Source: Nocardia sp. BMG111209
Lineage (GTDB): Bacteria > Actinomycetota > Actinomycetes > Mycobacteriales > Mycobacteriaceae
NCBI RefSeq assembly: GCF_000381925.1
Contig: NZ_KB907307.1
Location: 1,860,001 to 1,924,000 of the forward strand
Length of the DNA stretch: 64,000 nucleotides
Direction: 5' to 3'
Shown here: positions 45,507 to 54,344 of the stretch, in pieces
Layout of the letters: each line of letters opens with the position of its first letter
How positions within the stretch are numbered: position 1 is the first letter of the stretch
Made by a program: the position numbers and the translations under genes
The notes under the pieces: model-generated
The model's input: the letters and a program-made list of their open reading frames with translations, nothing else
Databases searched by the model: none
What the model was told of the DNA's origin: nothing

Positions 45507-46265
45507 TCACAACGCGAGCTTGACCGCCATCGCGATCCCGCACCCGGCCGCGACGACCCGCAACGTATTGTTCGGCAGCCGCCGGGCGATCACCGGTCCC
45601 ACCCGGCCGCCGAGGAAGAAGCCCACGGCCAGCGGCGCCACGAAACTCCAATGCACCGGCCCGAATCCGGCGAATCCGAGCGCCGCGGCCCCGTTCGCGA
45701 ACATCGCGACGACGTTCTTCACCGCGTTGATCCGATGCGGCGGCCAGTCCGGGAACATCGCGGTCATGATGGCCAGCACCAGAATTCCGCCGGCCGCCCC
45801 GAAATACCCGGCGTAGACCGATGATCCGAGCATCGCCGTCCACAGCAGCGGCGCCCGCCACCACGGCGCCGCCACCACGCCGCGGGATTCCCGGCGCCGC
45901 GCCAGATACGGCTGTCCCAGCAGGAAGATCGAGGCCCCGCCGATCAGGAACGGCACCACCGCCTGAAACGTCGACGCCGGCGCGATCAGCAGCAACGCGG
46001 ACCCGCCCGCCCCGCCGACCGCGGCCACCAGCCCCAACCGCAGCACGATCCGCCGGGTGCCCGCGAGCTCCGCGCGCGACCCCAAGGCCGCCCCGGCCCC
46101 GATGAACACCAGCGACACCGTATTGGTGACATTCGCCGACACCGGCGACAATCCGAGCGCGAGCAACGCCGGATACGACACCAGCGACGCCAGGCTCACC
46201 AGCACACTCACCAGCCCGGCCGCGAATCCGGCACCCACCAACTCGGCCACTTCGACGACAGTCAC
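45507..46265 (-). CDS. TauE/SafE-family membrane anion exporter
   Basis: A 252-residue protein with about eight hydrophobic helices. Family text includes AGLVSVLVSLASLVSYPALL and ANVTNTVSLVFIGAGA in the N-terminal half, and GYFGAAGGILVLAIM and AVKNVVAMFANGAAAL in the C-terminal half, consistent with the duplicated fold. Members export sulfite, sulfoacetate or related anions. The GTG start is approximate; in-frame GTG codons lie further upstream. Confidence 0.85.
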   Translation of the reverse strand: MTVVEVAELVGAGFAAGLVSVLVSLASLVSYPALLALGLSPVSANVTNTVSLVFIGAGAALGSRAELAGTRRIVLRLGLVAAVGGAGGSALLLIAPASTFQAVVPFLIGGASIFLLGQPYLARRRESRGVVAAPWWRAPLLWTAMLGSSVYAGYFGAAGGILVLAIMTAMFPDWPPHRINAVKNVVAMFANGAAALGFAGFGPVHWSFVAPLAVGFFLGGRVGPVIARRLPNNTLRVVAAGCGIAMAVKLAL

Positions 46266-46423
46266 CGGCACTCGTTCAACGTTCGCAACCCTTCGCGGCG
46301 GCCGCCCCGAGCACCGTGCTCGGACCACGGGCGATCACTCGCCACCACCTCCGGCCGCAAACATCCTATGAATCACCGGCACATCCGGGCAACGCCGGCG
46401 CTACCGCCCGGGTATGCAACGTG

Positions 46424-47011
46424 TCACACCGCAACCGATTCCTCGAGCGAGTCGATCCACCCCACCAGCCGCCGCCCCTCGGTGGCCATCAACCCGGGAT
46501 CACGAAATGTATTGGTGAGCAACGATATTCCTTGATACGAGGCGAGCAGCGCCACCGCCAGTTCCGCCGCGTCGGCCCGCCCCATCGCCGCGAACTGCGC
46601 CTCGATCCAGGCGAGCAGCTCACGCATCACCGTGGCCAGTTCCACATCGAGACCGTCGGCACGCTTGTCCAGCTCGGTGGCGAGCGTGCCGGAAGGACAC
46701 CCGAACTGCACGGCGGTCTCCCGCTGCTCGACCCAGCCGCGCACGAGCGCCCGCAACCGATCACCCGGTGCCTCCTGCCGTTCCAGCTCGTCGAGCACCT
46801 CGCGCAGCGTGCGGGCATGCGCCCCGATAGCGGCCTGGACCAGCTGATCCTTGGTCTTGAAGTAGTAGTAGACGTTGCCCACCGGCACCTCGGCGACCCG
46901 CGCGATATCGGCGATGGTCGTCTTCTCCACACCCTGCTCGTGGAAGACCCGAGCCGCGGCATCCGCGAGCCGCTCCCGCTTACCCGCCCGCGCAGGCACT
47001 GAGTCAGTCAT
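46424..47011 (-). CDS. TetR-family regulator
   Basis: A 195-residue TetR protein. The DNA-binding domain RERLADAAARVFHEQGVEKT ends with the recognition helix NVYYYFKTKDQLV, a very typical YYYFKTKD-type motif. It is divergent from an NmrA-type gene across a 77-bp gap containing repeated CAACTAACT, so it likely represses that gene. The inducer is unknown; relatives sense oxidants or aromatic compounds. Confidence 0.9.
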   Translation of the reverse strand: MTDSVPARAGKRERLADAAARVFHEQGVEKTTIADIARVAEVPVGNVYYYFKTKDQLVQAAIGAHARTLREVLDELERQEAPGDRLRALVRGWVEQRETAVQFGCPSGTLATELDKRADGLDVELATVMRELLAWIEAQFAAMGRADAAELAVALLASYQGISLLTNTFRDPGLMATEGRRLVGWIDSLEESVAV

Positions 47012-47074
47012 ACAACTAACTATAGACAGCCACCGCCCCGGTGCCCTAAGGTCGATTAAGTCAGCCAACTAACT
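47005..47074. promoter_or_regulatory. Divergent promoter with repeated TetR half-sites
   Basis: GTCAGTCATACAACTAACT at about 47005 and GTCAGCCAACTAACT at about 47060 are two direct copies of a GTCAG-CAACTAACT-type motif, one at each end of the gap. TTAAGTCAGCCAACTAA at 47056-47072 is a partial dyad. The latter is just upstream of the NmrA start and its CAGGAG ribosome-binding site. Binding by the adjacent TetR is inferred. Confidence 0.5.
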
Positions 47075-47088
47075 CAGGAGACATTCGA

Positions 47089-47961
47089 ATGATCGCGGTA
47101 ACCGGCGCAACCGGAAATATCGGCAACCCCCTGGTCCACACCCTCGCCGCAGCCGGCGAACAGGTGATCGCGATCTCCCGCGGCGAACGCCCGGTCGACA
47201 TCCCCGCGACGGCCACCCACCGCCGCGCCGACCTCGGCAACCTCGACGACCTGGCCGCCGCCGTATCCGGCGCCAGAGCCCTCTTCCTGCTCATCACCGG
47301 CCCCCAGCTGACCACCGGCCCGGAACCCCACCGCCTCCTGGAAACCGTTGCCACACAAGGCATCCGACGAGTGGTCTTCATCTCCTCCCAAGGCGCGGCG
47401 ACCCGCCCCGGCAGCGACGGCTACGCCCGCACCCTGGACTTCGAAAAGGCCTTGGCCGCATCGGATCTCGAATGGACGGTGTTGCGCCCCAGCGGTTTCG
47501 CCGCCAACACCTTCGCCTGGATCGAACCGATCCGCACCGGCCGCCCGGTGACCGCCCCCTTCGCCGACATCGGCCTGCCCACCGTGGATCCCGCCGACAT
47601 CGCCGCCGTGGCCGCCACCGCACTCCGCGAGGACGGCCACCACAGCCGCACCTACACCCTCACCGGCCCCGCCCTGATCACCCCGCGCCAGCAGGTCCAG
47701 GACCTCTCGGCCGCCCTCGGCCACCCGATCCCGTTCGAGGAGGCAACCCGAGAAGAAGCCTTCACCAACATGATCCGTTTCATGCCCGCGCCGGTCGCAG
47801 AGCACACGCTCGACATCCTCGGTTCCCCGGTCCCGGCCGAGCAGGAGATCAGCCCGGATATCGAAGCGGTGCTGGGCCGTCCGGCCGGGTCGTACCGCGA
47901 ATGGGCAGTACGCAACGCCGCCGCGTTCGGCCCTGTCTCCACCGCCGCAGGCCGGGTCTGA
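47089..47961 (+). CDS. NmrA-type NAD(P)-binding protein
   Basis: A 290-residue atypical SDR. The Rossmann motif VTGATGNIGN is at residues 4-13; RVVFISSQGAATRP and LEWTVLRPSGFAAN follow at the usual places. The catalytic Tyr/Lys pair of classical SDRs is missing, as expected for this group. It may be a quinone or redox sensor or a reductase. CAGGAG lies 9 bp upstream of the ATG. It is divergent from, and probably controlled by, the TetR regulator next to it. Confidence 0.88.
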   Translation: MIAVTGATGNIGNPLVHTLAAAGEQVIAISRGERPVDIPATATHRRADLGNLDDLAAAVSGARALFLLITGPQLTTGPEPHRLLETVATQGIRRVVFISSQGAATRPGSDGYARTLDFEKALAASDLEWTVLRPSGFAANTFAWIEPIRTGRPVTAPFADIGLPTVDPADIAAVAATALREDGHHSRTYTLTGPALITPRQQVQDLSAALGHPIPFEEATREEAFTNMIRFMPAPVAEHTLDILGSPVPAEQEISPDIEAVLGRPAGSYREWAVRNAAAFGPVSTAAGRV

Positions 47962-48261
47962 ACCGATCGAAACGTCCCGTTCGTCCCGCCTGGCCGGCCA
48001 GTTCGCTCTTGTCTCGGCACACTGTCGGCACACTGGCCATGCCCGAAATCCCGGCTCCGACTTCAACCTGGTCGATATGTCGCGGCTGTGATCGCCTACG
48101 CCAAAATCCCGGTTTGCGTCTTCTACTGAAGGCTCATACGGAGTCCGGCCGTCGAATCCGTCATCACCTGGATAGAACGCACCCATCACCGCCGACGCCG
48201 ACGCCGACTCGATGTTGACACCGGTCGGATTCGAGCCGATCAACCAGCTCGCACTCGCAGA
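47962..48261. other. Gene-free stretch
   Basis: Three hundred bases between the NmrA stop and the first recombinase remnant. No frame on either strand shows recognisable content; the long minus-strand reading across it is antisense to the NmrA gene. Probably island boundary or decayed sequence. Confidence 0.4.
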
Positions 48262-48540
48262 TCCGGCCGATGTTCGGCGCCGATGGTCACCCTGCAGCTC
48301 TGGCTCACCGAACGCTGCGGCCGGATCAGCCTGCGAGGCGTGAACGAGGCGTTCTTCGAGGTCCGTGATGCCGCCGGCGTGGCGCCCGAGCTGGATCTGC
48401 ATTCCTTGCGTCATTCCTACATCACGCACCTGATCGAATTCGGGTATCCGGAGAAGTTCGTGCAGGACCAGGCGGGGCACCGATACGCGAGCACTCACGA
48501 CGGTAGACGCGAGCCGGAAGCGGGGGCTAAAATTTTTTAA
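48262..48540 (+). pseudogene. Tyrosine recombinase (phage integrase), C-terminal remnant
   Basis: Fragment of a site-specific integrase. One frame reads RPMFGADGHPA and then, shifted by one base near 48290, LWLTERCGRISLRGVNEAF continues the same domain. The catalytic box LDLHSLRHSYITHLIEF and VQDQAGHRYAST follow, but the sequence then departs before the expected catalytic tyrosine and ends at an unrelated stop. Frameshift plus missing nucleophile mark it as non-functional. Confidence 0.72.
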
Positions 48541-48589
48541 TCGGCCTTTGCAAAAAGTTCGTGACGCATACTCAACATAAGGAGACGCC

Positions 48590-49135
48590 ATGAGTGTCGA
48601 TCATGATGTAGACGTCACTAGCACATATGAAGTAAAGCTCACTGCCGAGGGAGTCTCTTTGGTAAGTGGGGGATCCGAAATATCGGATCGTGAGCCGAGT
48701 GAACCGAGCCAGTTCGTCACGCGCGCGCACGGTGAGACCACGCTGAACACCGGGCCTATCGTCTTCCATTCGGGCGTGCCGGTCGGCGGATGGGGGGCTT
48801 TAACTGTCTTTGGCGCTGGGGGTAGTAGATTCTCTGGACATTTCCATGACTCGGGAGCCGGCAACTACGACGTCGCCCTTGCGATTGTAGTCAAGGCTCA
48901 AAGCGGCACCGCCTACGCCTGGGCGACTCAGGGCCACCTCAACGGCACGTTCACGCCTGGGTCTCGGGATTACAACTGGGACATTTCGCCCCTACGGTCA
49001 CTGGACACCGGGGATGCGAACAGCCTTGTCAGCTGGTGGTGGCAGGCAGCGACCAACTGGAATATCGGCGGCATGGTCAACAGCTGCGTCAGCAACCTCG
49101 GTGGAGCAAGCAGGGTCGTTTGGCTGAACCCCTGA
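48590..49135 (+). CDS. Hypothetical protein, AT-richer, probably acquired
   Basis: A 181-residue protein that I do not recognise. It starts at an ATG preceded by an ideal AAGGAGA. Base composition is clearly less GC-rich than its neighbours, as is the 60-bp leader (with AAAATTTTTTAAT at 48529-48541). The sequence alternates strands and glycines (VPVGGWGALTVFGAGGS, then NYDVALAIVVKAQSG) and is rich in Trp, Ser and Asn, suggesting a beta-sandwich of about 150 residues. No signal peptide or membrane segment is visible. It lies between two integrase remnants, so it is probably cargo of a decayed element. Confidence 0.65.
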   Translation: MSVDHDVDVTSTYEVKLTAEGVSLVSGGSEISDREPSEPSQFVTRAHGETTLNTGPIVFHSGVPVGGWGALTVFGAGGSRFSGHFHDSGAGNYDVALAIVVKAQSGTAYAWATQGHLNGTFTPGSRDYNWDISPLRSLDTGDANSLVSWWWQAATNWNIGGMVNSCVSNLGGASRVVWLNP

Positions 49136-49173
49136 CGAGTAACGCGGGCTGACGAGAGGCGGAACTAGAGGAG

Positions 49174-49480
49174 TCATGCGCCGAGAACTCCCTCGGGGAG
49201 TAGTGGAGCGCCTACCGAACGGGCGAGCCACGAAAGGTTCTCTTGCGGCCAGGACTCTTTGCACGCAAGGCAGGTGCCGCCGTTGACGGTGAGCTGCAGC
49301 GCGGGCGTCCGGACTTCCTCACCCATGTCGCTCTCGCGGTAGATGTGCTCCTCCTGGCACGTCGGGCCTCCTGGCGCTTCCTCGGCTCCCTCGGTGAGCG
49401 CCAGGGCGACGATGTGGCGATCTGGCCATGCCGCCGCCGTGAGGATGCTGCGGACCGCTGGCGGGATCGGCAGGACGCGC
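49174..49480 (-). pseudogene. 5'-truncated hypothetical reading frame
   Basis: On the minus strand an uninterrupted frame reads [20 protein letters not shown], later [18 protein letters not shown] and NGGTCLACKESWPQENLSWL, ending at TGA at 49174-49176. Codon choice looks natural and a CxxC pair is present, yet no plausible start codon exists before the in-frame stop near 49490, where the integrase remnant begins. It is probably a gene whose 5' end was lost at a recombination junction. I do not recognise the family. Confidence 0.4.
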
Positions 49481-49497
49481 TGCTCTCAGACGCACCG

Positions 49498-49646
49498 GAT
49501 CCAGAAGACCGCCGTCGACGGGCCCGGGACCGGCTGGGATCTCCACGAACTGCGGCATTCGGGCCTCACCCATCTCGGGGAGTCCGGAGCCAGCCTGCTG
49601 GAGTTGATGGCGAAGTCGCGGCACCGCAAGCCCGAGAACCCGCGCC
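49498..49646 (+). pseudogene. Second tyrosine recombinase remnant
   Basis: The frame reads [20 protein letters not shown] and then [20 protein letters not shown], a segment typical of the C-terminal catalytic domain of actinobacterial integrases (HELRH box). After RHRKPENPR the frame loses similarity; the tyrosine is absent. The upstream part of the domain is also missing. Confidence 0.65.
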
Positions 49647-50483
49647 TGGCCCCGCCGACACGGCCGCCCTCGACGGCACGGCCACCGAACGCCGAAACAC
49701 TCTGAACCGCTTACTGTTTCCCGGGCCCTCTACCGAACTGGATACCCATCACAAACAGTACGGCGACACCTCGGGCCTGTCGGACAACCAGTTCTACGGG
49801 CTGCGTCCCAACGAGGAACACTACGTCGAACTCGACAAGGGCGTCACAGCTGTGGGCGAAGGCGGCGATGATCGGTTTGTGGAAGGCGGTGAGTCGATCC
49901 CCGCCAAACACCTTCATCACGACCGGCCCGGACAACTACCCCGGCCTCCCGCTCCATGTCACCCACGGCCATAGCGTCGTAGACCTGCACGACAGGACCG
50001 TCACGGCCGACCCGACCGCGGCCGCACCCACCTTCTAGAGCGCCACGATAACCCCACCCGGCGCACCGATCATGAACGAACCCTGCTGGGCGACCAGCAC
50101 CCCGGAGCACACCTCCGCCCGCTGGTCACCGGACGGCTCGCTGTACGCCTCGTTCGCCACCTCGACTCCGACCGCACCCGCGACCGGCGTGGTTGGACGC
50201 CTCATGCCGATCCGCTGATCGAAGTCTCTCGCCAGCACGGCATAAGACCTGTTACAAGTAGAACTTCACTTCCAAACTCAAGAATACTGATCCCGATTGA
50301 TGGAAACTCCACTATTGTTCGATCTGGTCGTTTCATCGAGGGACTCGGCTGCGGAGTGCGCGAGGAGGCTCGGATACGAACTGCGACAGTCGGTTCGATT
50401 CTCGCGCTCAACCGTCCTACGGGGCCACGGCTGATCCGGTATTCGATGCCGCCGACCGTAATCACCAGGTAGGGAGCCGAATC
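49647..50483. other. Decayed region without an intact gene
   Basis: About 840 bp following the recombinase remnant. Short open frames occur on both strands (for example a + strand frame from 49868 that includes TTGPDNYPGLPLHVTHGH, and a minus frame ending at 50035), but none has a ribosome-binding site or a family that I recognise. The lower GC and stop-rich 50240-50460 part looks intergenic. Best read as mosaic remnants. Confidence 0.4.
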
Positions 50484-50888
50484 ATGCCACATGCGAAACC
50501 ACAAGATCTGCCCGCCGCCGGCGGTGGCCGCTGGCCGAGCACCGGGGAGGCGTTCCGGTCGGTGCAGTGGGGTGATCTGGAGGTCGGATTCACCTCGGTC
50601 GACTCGCCACTGGACTGCACGGAGCTGTACCGCAACAGCGACCTGGCCGGCGGAGTGTGCATGTGCCCCCACTACGGCTACATCTTCAGCGGCAGTATCC
50701 GCGCCGCCTACCCGGGCACCACCCTGCCGGACGAGATCGCCACAGCCGGCGAGGCGTACTTCTTCCCAGCCGGCCACGTGCTGATCTACGACGAGCCCAC
50801 GCGCGCACTGGAACTCAACCCGGCCTTCGCACTGCAAAAGTTGATGGACTCACTGCAGAAGCTGGCCGAACGCCAGACCGGCCGGTAA
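50484..50888 (+). CDS. Small cupin-like protein
   Basis: A 134-residue protein. The central part, VCMCPHYGYIFSGSIRAAYP followed by EAYFFPAGHVLIYDEP, has the spacing of a single small beta-barrel cupin (H-x-Y...G then PxGH) that could bind a metal or ligand. Function is not known. GGTAGGGAGC precedes its ATG. It is intact and monocistronic between decayed stretches. Confidence 0.68.
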   Translation: MPHAKPQDLPAAGGGRWPSTGEAFRSVQWGDLEVGFTSVDSPLDCTELYRNSDLAGGVCMCPHYGYIFSGSIRAAYPGTTLPDEIATAGEAYFFPAGHVLIYDEPTRALELNPAFALQKLMDSLQKLAERQTGR

Positions 50889-51310
50889 CCGCATACATCG
50901 GAGCGTGGGCGGCGAGCCAGTCATCCCACGCCCTGAATCATGCTCTCCGGAAACGAATCCGACCACGTCGGTCTCATCCGCCTCCGCCGGATCACCCAGT
51001 TGGATGCGAATATCGAAGTGTAGATATGGCATTGCGTCAGCGAGGCCGGATGTAGCTCCGCGCTCGAACAGAGATGCACCCTTCGGGAACCAATCAAGAC
51101 GAATACTGTTGCACAGCAACGATATTTGTCCTCCGTGCGAGCAATTCCCCCCCGGGGCGAAAATTACGACTGATGGCCCCGGTCCACTCCCGCCGGATCC
51201 CATCGGCGTGCAGAACTCGGAAGTTGCTGTACTCGGCCTTCTTTCGCCCCTTCGTACCGACCCAGGAGGCGCAGGCACGGAGGTCACGCTCACGCCGCCG
51301 GTCGCGGCTG
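50889..51310. other. Gene-free stretch
   Basis: 422 bp between two convergent small genes. It is less GC-rich around 51050-51180. Frames on both strands are short or antisense, without recognisable content. I see no clear terminator hairpin. Confidence 0.4.
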
Positions 51311-51667
51311 TCAACCGGCCCGGCCACTCGGTCCGACCACCGCGCCCGTTACCGAACGTCCGTCTTGTGCGGGCTCTTTCAGCTCCACAAAGATCGCCCG
51401 CGAATCAGTGTCGCCGATGTTCAACCCCTGGTGCTCCTGCGCATCGAGCCAGCGCACCTGGCCGGCCTGTAGCAATACCTCGACCTCGCGTCCGCCCGCC
51501 GAGATCCGTCGTGTGAAATCCGCGAGCGGGATCAACACGCTGTCGGGGTGCCAGTGGACATGTGTTCGGCCGCCGGGTCGGTCCTTGTATTCGAGGACTC
51601 TGACCCGTTCGTTCTCGAACAACACGGTGTACAGGTCCGGATCGGTGACGACGGGATCGCTCGACAT
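51311..51667 (-). CDS. Small cupin-domain protein
   Basis: A 118-residue cupin: RVRVLEYKDRPGGRTHVHWHPDS supplies the first motif (H-x-H-x-H region), EVEVLLQAGQVRWLDAQEHQG the second. These proteins bind a metal and small ligands; the enzymatic role is unknown. It is divergent from a TetR gene, and a TGGGACT/AGTCCCA palindrome lies between. GAGGAG precedes the chosen ATG; a start seven codons upstream is possible. Confidence 0.78.
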   Translation of the reverse strand: MSSDPVVTDPDLYTVLFENERVRVLEYKDRPGGRTHVHWHPDSVLIPLADFTRRISAGGREVEVLLQAGQVRWLDAQEHQGLNIGDTDSRAIFVELKEPAQDGRSVTGAVVGPSGRAG

Positions 51668-51687
51668 GCCAGGCTCCTCACTCTTCA

Positions 51688-51703
51688 TGGGACTCAAGTC
51701 CCA
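51688..51703. promoter_or_regulatory. Perfect TetR-type palindrome
   Basis: TGGGACT-CA-AGTCCCA, seven-base perfect arms with a two-base centre, lying in the 53-bp gap between the divergent cupin and TetR genes. It probably is the operator for both. Confidence 0.6.
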
Positions 51704-51720
51704 CAAAGGATGACGATACC

Positions 51721-52320
51721 ATGATGGGCATGTCGGTTCCATATGAGTCCTCCGGGCGCATCGCGCAGAAGTCCCGCACCCGTCGCGCGCTGGTCGAGTC
51801 GACGCGGCGACTGCTCGCGGACGGAAAGAACCCGACCGTCGAGGAATCGGCAGCCGCGGCGGGAATCTCCCGCACCACGGCCTACCGATACTTTCCGAAT
51901 CAGGAAGCGCTGCTGATCGCCGCCCATCCCGAGATCGAGCACGGAACACTGCTACCCGAACATCCACCGGCCGACGTCGACAGCCGGTTCGACCACGTCG
52001 TGCGGGAGTTCACGCGACTGCAGCTCGAATGGGAACCGCAACTGCGCATGTCGCTGCGCATGTCGCTGACACCGGACAACGACGCCCCGCCGCTGCGACG
52101 AGGCCGAGCCATCGGCTGGTTCGAGGAAGCACTCGCACCCCTTCGCGATTCCCATCCCGGCACCGACATCCACAAACTCGCGATCGCGGTCCGATCGGCC
52201 ACAGGCATCGAAGCCCTGATCTGGCTGATCGACGTCGCCGGCCTGTCGCGTGACGACGCCGTCGAGGTCATGCGATGGACCGCACACGCCCAGCTCGACG
52301 CAGCCCGCAAAGGCCATTGA
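51721..52320 (+). CDS. TetR-family regulator
   Basis: A 199-residue TetR protein, N-terminal part RRALVESTRRLLADGKNPTV with recognition helix AAAAGISRTTAYRYFPNQEAL. The rest is helical, ending in DAVEVMRWTAHAQLDAA. It likely controls the divergent cupin gene through the palindrome between them. ATG codons at the first, second and fourth residues compete as starts. Confidence 0.88.
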   Translation: MMGMSVPYESSGRIAQKSRTRRALVESTRRLLADGKNPTVEESAAAAGISRTTAYRYFPNQEALLIAAHPEIEHGTLLPEHPPADVDSRFDHVVREFTRLQLEWEPQLRMSLRMSLTPDNDAPPLRRGRAIGWFEEALAPLRDSHPGTDIHKLAIAVRSATGIEALIWLIDVAGLSRDDAVEVMRWTAHAQLDAARKGH

Positions 52321-52995
52321 GAGGACAGAGGAACAACGACGCGATGTGTCCCGGTAGCGCCGATCCAGTACGAATGGGGCTGCCGCAGGTCAGCGACCTA
52401 CCTATTCGCCGCATTTGTGTAGTTATCCGAACCCATTCCTTACCGCGACGAACATAGTCCGAGCGGAAGCTGCACCCCCACAGCAGCTTGCCGGCGTTTC
52501 CGGCTCCTGCGCACCCTGACCCACGTGACGGTCCGTATGGCCACCTCGACCGCGGTCCCGGTCGGCGGCGTCGCACTGTACTGGCGTCGCACGGTAAGTA
52601 GCCGATACCGGATGTTCGACACCGGCTTGATCGGGGTCAGGTTGTCGGGCGCACAGCGGCCCGGATCGGTCGGTTCGATAAATCACTGAATCTTGTTGCA
52701 GCCCAGTGATTGCCAGTAGCTTGCAGGGTACGCTCCGACGAATGGAATGTCCGGTTGCCGTCAACGAATGCGGTTTCGTGGCCAGCTCGGTCGACTCATT
52801 GCTGACGCGGTCACGACGTCGTTGCCGCGGGCGCTGCCCGTGGTCTGGACGGCGTCGGCGGTGAGATGGCCGCGTCGCTGCGCTGCCGATGGGCCGGCCG
52901 TCCACGCCGGCGATCGGGCCGTGGTGCGTCGACGATCCGGTCCACGTGGCAACGCGTCAGTTCTCTTCTCCGCGAGCGTCTTTCGTCCGGTGCGG
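52321..52995. other. Decayed region without an intact gene
   Basis: About 675 bp after the TetR gene. Open frames on both strands are short and dominated by Arg/Ala/Gly shadow-like composition. Nothing recognisable was seen apart from AT-rich islands at 52400-52440 and 52660-52740. Confidence 0.4.
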
Positions 52996-53310
52996 TTACC
53001 CTTGGAGAAGGGTTTTGAGGGCTGTTCGGTTCGGGGCGCCGAGTTTGCCGTACACCGAGCGCAGGTGGTTCTCGACGGTCCGCTCGGATATGACAAGCCG
53101 TTCAGCGATCTGTTTGTTGGTCAGTTCGGCGGTGACGAGGCGGGCTATCTCGTATTCGCTACCGGTGACGGAGTCCGTTCGTCGAGAAGCGCCTGCATGA
53201 TAGTCCCCAGCGGCAATACGGCCGTGCCCTCGGCACTCTGGCTGGCGCCCAACGACAGCGACCGAAACGACAACGGCGGCTCATACCGCGCCAACGTGCA
53301 TCTCTGGCGA
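52996..53310 (-). pseudogene. LuxR-type DNA-binding domain remnant
   Basis: Read on the minus strand, a frame gives RIAAGDYHAGASRRTDSVTG, then TNKQIAERLVISERTVENHL and a LuxR-like end ALKTLLQG before TAA. This is a GerE-type helix-turn-helix with the typical R-T-V-x-x-H recognition helix. No start codon precedes it in frame, and the sensor or ATPase part is missing, so it is a C-terminal fragment of a larger regulator, possibly of the MalT type found at 61.1 kb. Confidence 0.65.
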
Positions 53311-53428
53311 GCGGCGGGCTGACCGGCGACGCAACCGAACGCACCGGGAAACACCCTGCCGGTACGTGCTGCGTGGTCGAATAGAGGCGACTCGTCGAGA
53401 CGCTCTCGGTGAGGCAGGGGGCGACGGC

Positions 53429-54265
53429 GTGTCGAGATCTCAGTGGCGGAGCAGTGGATCGGTGCTGCTGTCCGGTCTTGCCGGGCTCGGTGTCACGCTC
53501 ACCTCGCACTACCGATCGAATGCGCTGTGGCCGGTGTGGGCTTCGCTGGCGATCGGCCTGTGCGCAGCAGCCGGGCTCGTGGCCGTCTATGGGATGGGTT
53601 CGTGGCGAACTCTCACGCGGCAGCGACAAGTACCGTTGCGCAGCACTGTGATTCCCACGGTGCTCATCGGGGTCTGCGTCCTGCTGGTGCTCGCGCTCGG
53701 TGAAGCGACCGCTCCGCACCCCGGCAGCGGGTGGCGCGGGGATCTGCTGGTCGTATTCGCTTATCTCGGTGGAGGATTCGCGGGGGTGACCATGTTCGGG
53801 ATTCGGTCGGCTGCGAATTATCCAGTGCCGCAGGGGGATATCGTTGGTCTGGAACAGGATTTCATCGAGTTGCTGTCGCTGAGACGACTTCTCCAGCGTC
53901 TGACCTCTGCTCTCGGGTCGCTCGTGGCGTTGTCCACCCTGGCGTTGGGGGCGAGTGTGTTGATGACCAAGGCTCCGGCCAAGGAAGTGGTGATCGTATT
54001 CGGGGGCGGCGGAACGGTATTGGTGGGTCTGTTCCATGCGGCGGCCGCATCGGCGATCCGGGCCCATGGTGAGCGATCGGTGGCGGCGATCTCGGCTTCG
54101 GGTCCGCCGCCGACCGATCCCGCAGAACTTGTCGATCGGCTCGAACAACGCTCGAAGCTCGAACAGTTGATCGGTATCGATCGCACCGTTTTCGCGGACC
54201 TGCAGACCACCCTCCCGGTCCTCAGTCCTCTCATCGCAAGTGCCGCGATATTACTACCCAAGTAG
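53429..54265 (+). CDS. Polytopic membrane protein of unknown function
   Basis: A 278-residue protein with about seven hydrophobic stretches (for example VWASLAIGLCAAAGLVAVYG, IPTVLIGVCVLLVLALG, LVVFAYLGGGFAGVTMFG). No signature that I recognise. The start is GTG after a purine-rich AGGGGGCG; an in-frame start 21 codons earlier is possible. It is intact and flanked by decayed genes. Confidence 0.6.
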   Translation: MSRSQWRSSGSVLLSGLAGLGVTLTSHYRSNALWPVWASLAIGLCAAAGLVAVYGMGSWRTLTRQRQVPLRSTVIPTVLIGVCVLLVLALGEATAPHPGSGWRGDLLVVFAYLGGGFAGVTMFGIRSAANYPVPQGDIVGLEQDFIELLSLRRLLQRLTSALGSLVALSTLALGASVLMTKAPAKEVVIVFGGGGTVLVGLFHAAAASAIRAHGERSVAAISASGPPPTDPAELVDRLEQRSKLEQLIGIDRTVFADLQTTLPVLSPLIASAAILLPK

Positions 54266-54344
54266 CCACGAACATCCGCGCATGCCGCATATCGAGCGGT
54301 TTTTCGACGCCAAAACCTGCTCGCGCTCCACGATAGGGACCGGG

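Noticed and set aside
44655..45824. A 389-codon + strand frame over the serine protease
   Set aside because: Out-of-frame Arg-rich shadow; the protease frame has the full catalytic triad.
47074..48591. A 505-codon open frame on the minus strand
   Set aside because: It is antisense to the NmrA gene and the integrase remnant, has no ribosome-binding site and shows shadow-type composition typical of GC-rich DNA.
47962..48600. tRNA gene as an integration target for the integrases
   Set aside because: No cloverleaf-like sequence with TTCGA/TTCAA T-loop and matching acceptor stem could be found by reading both strands.
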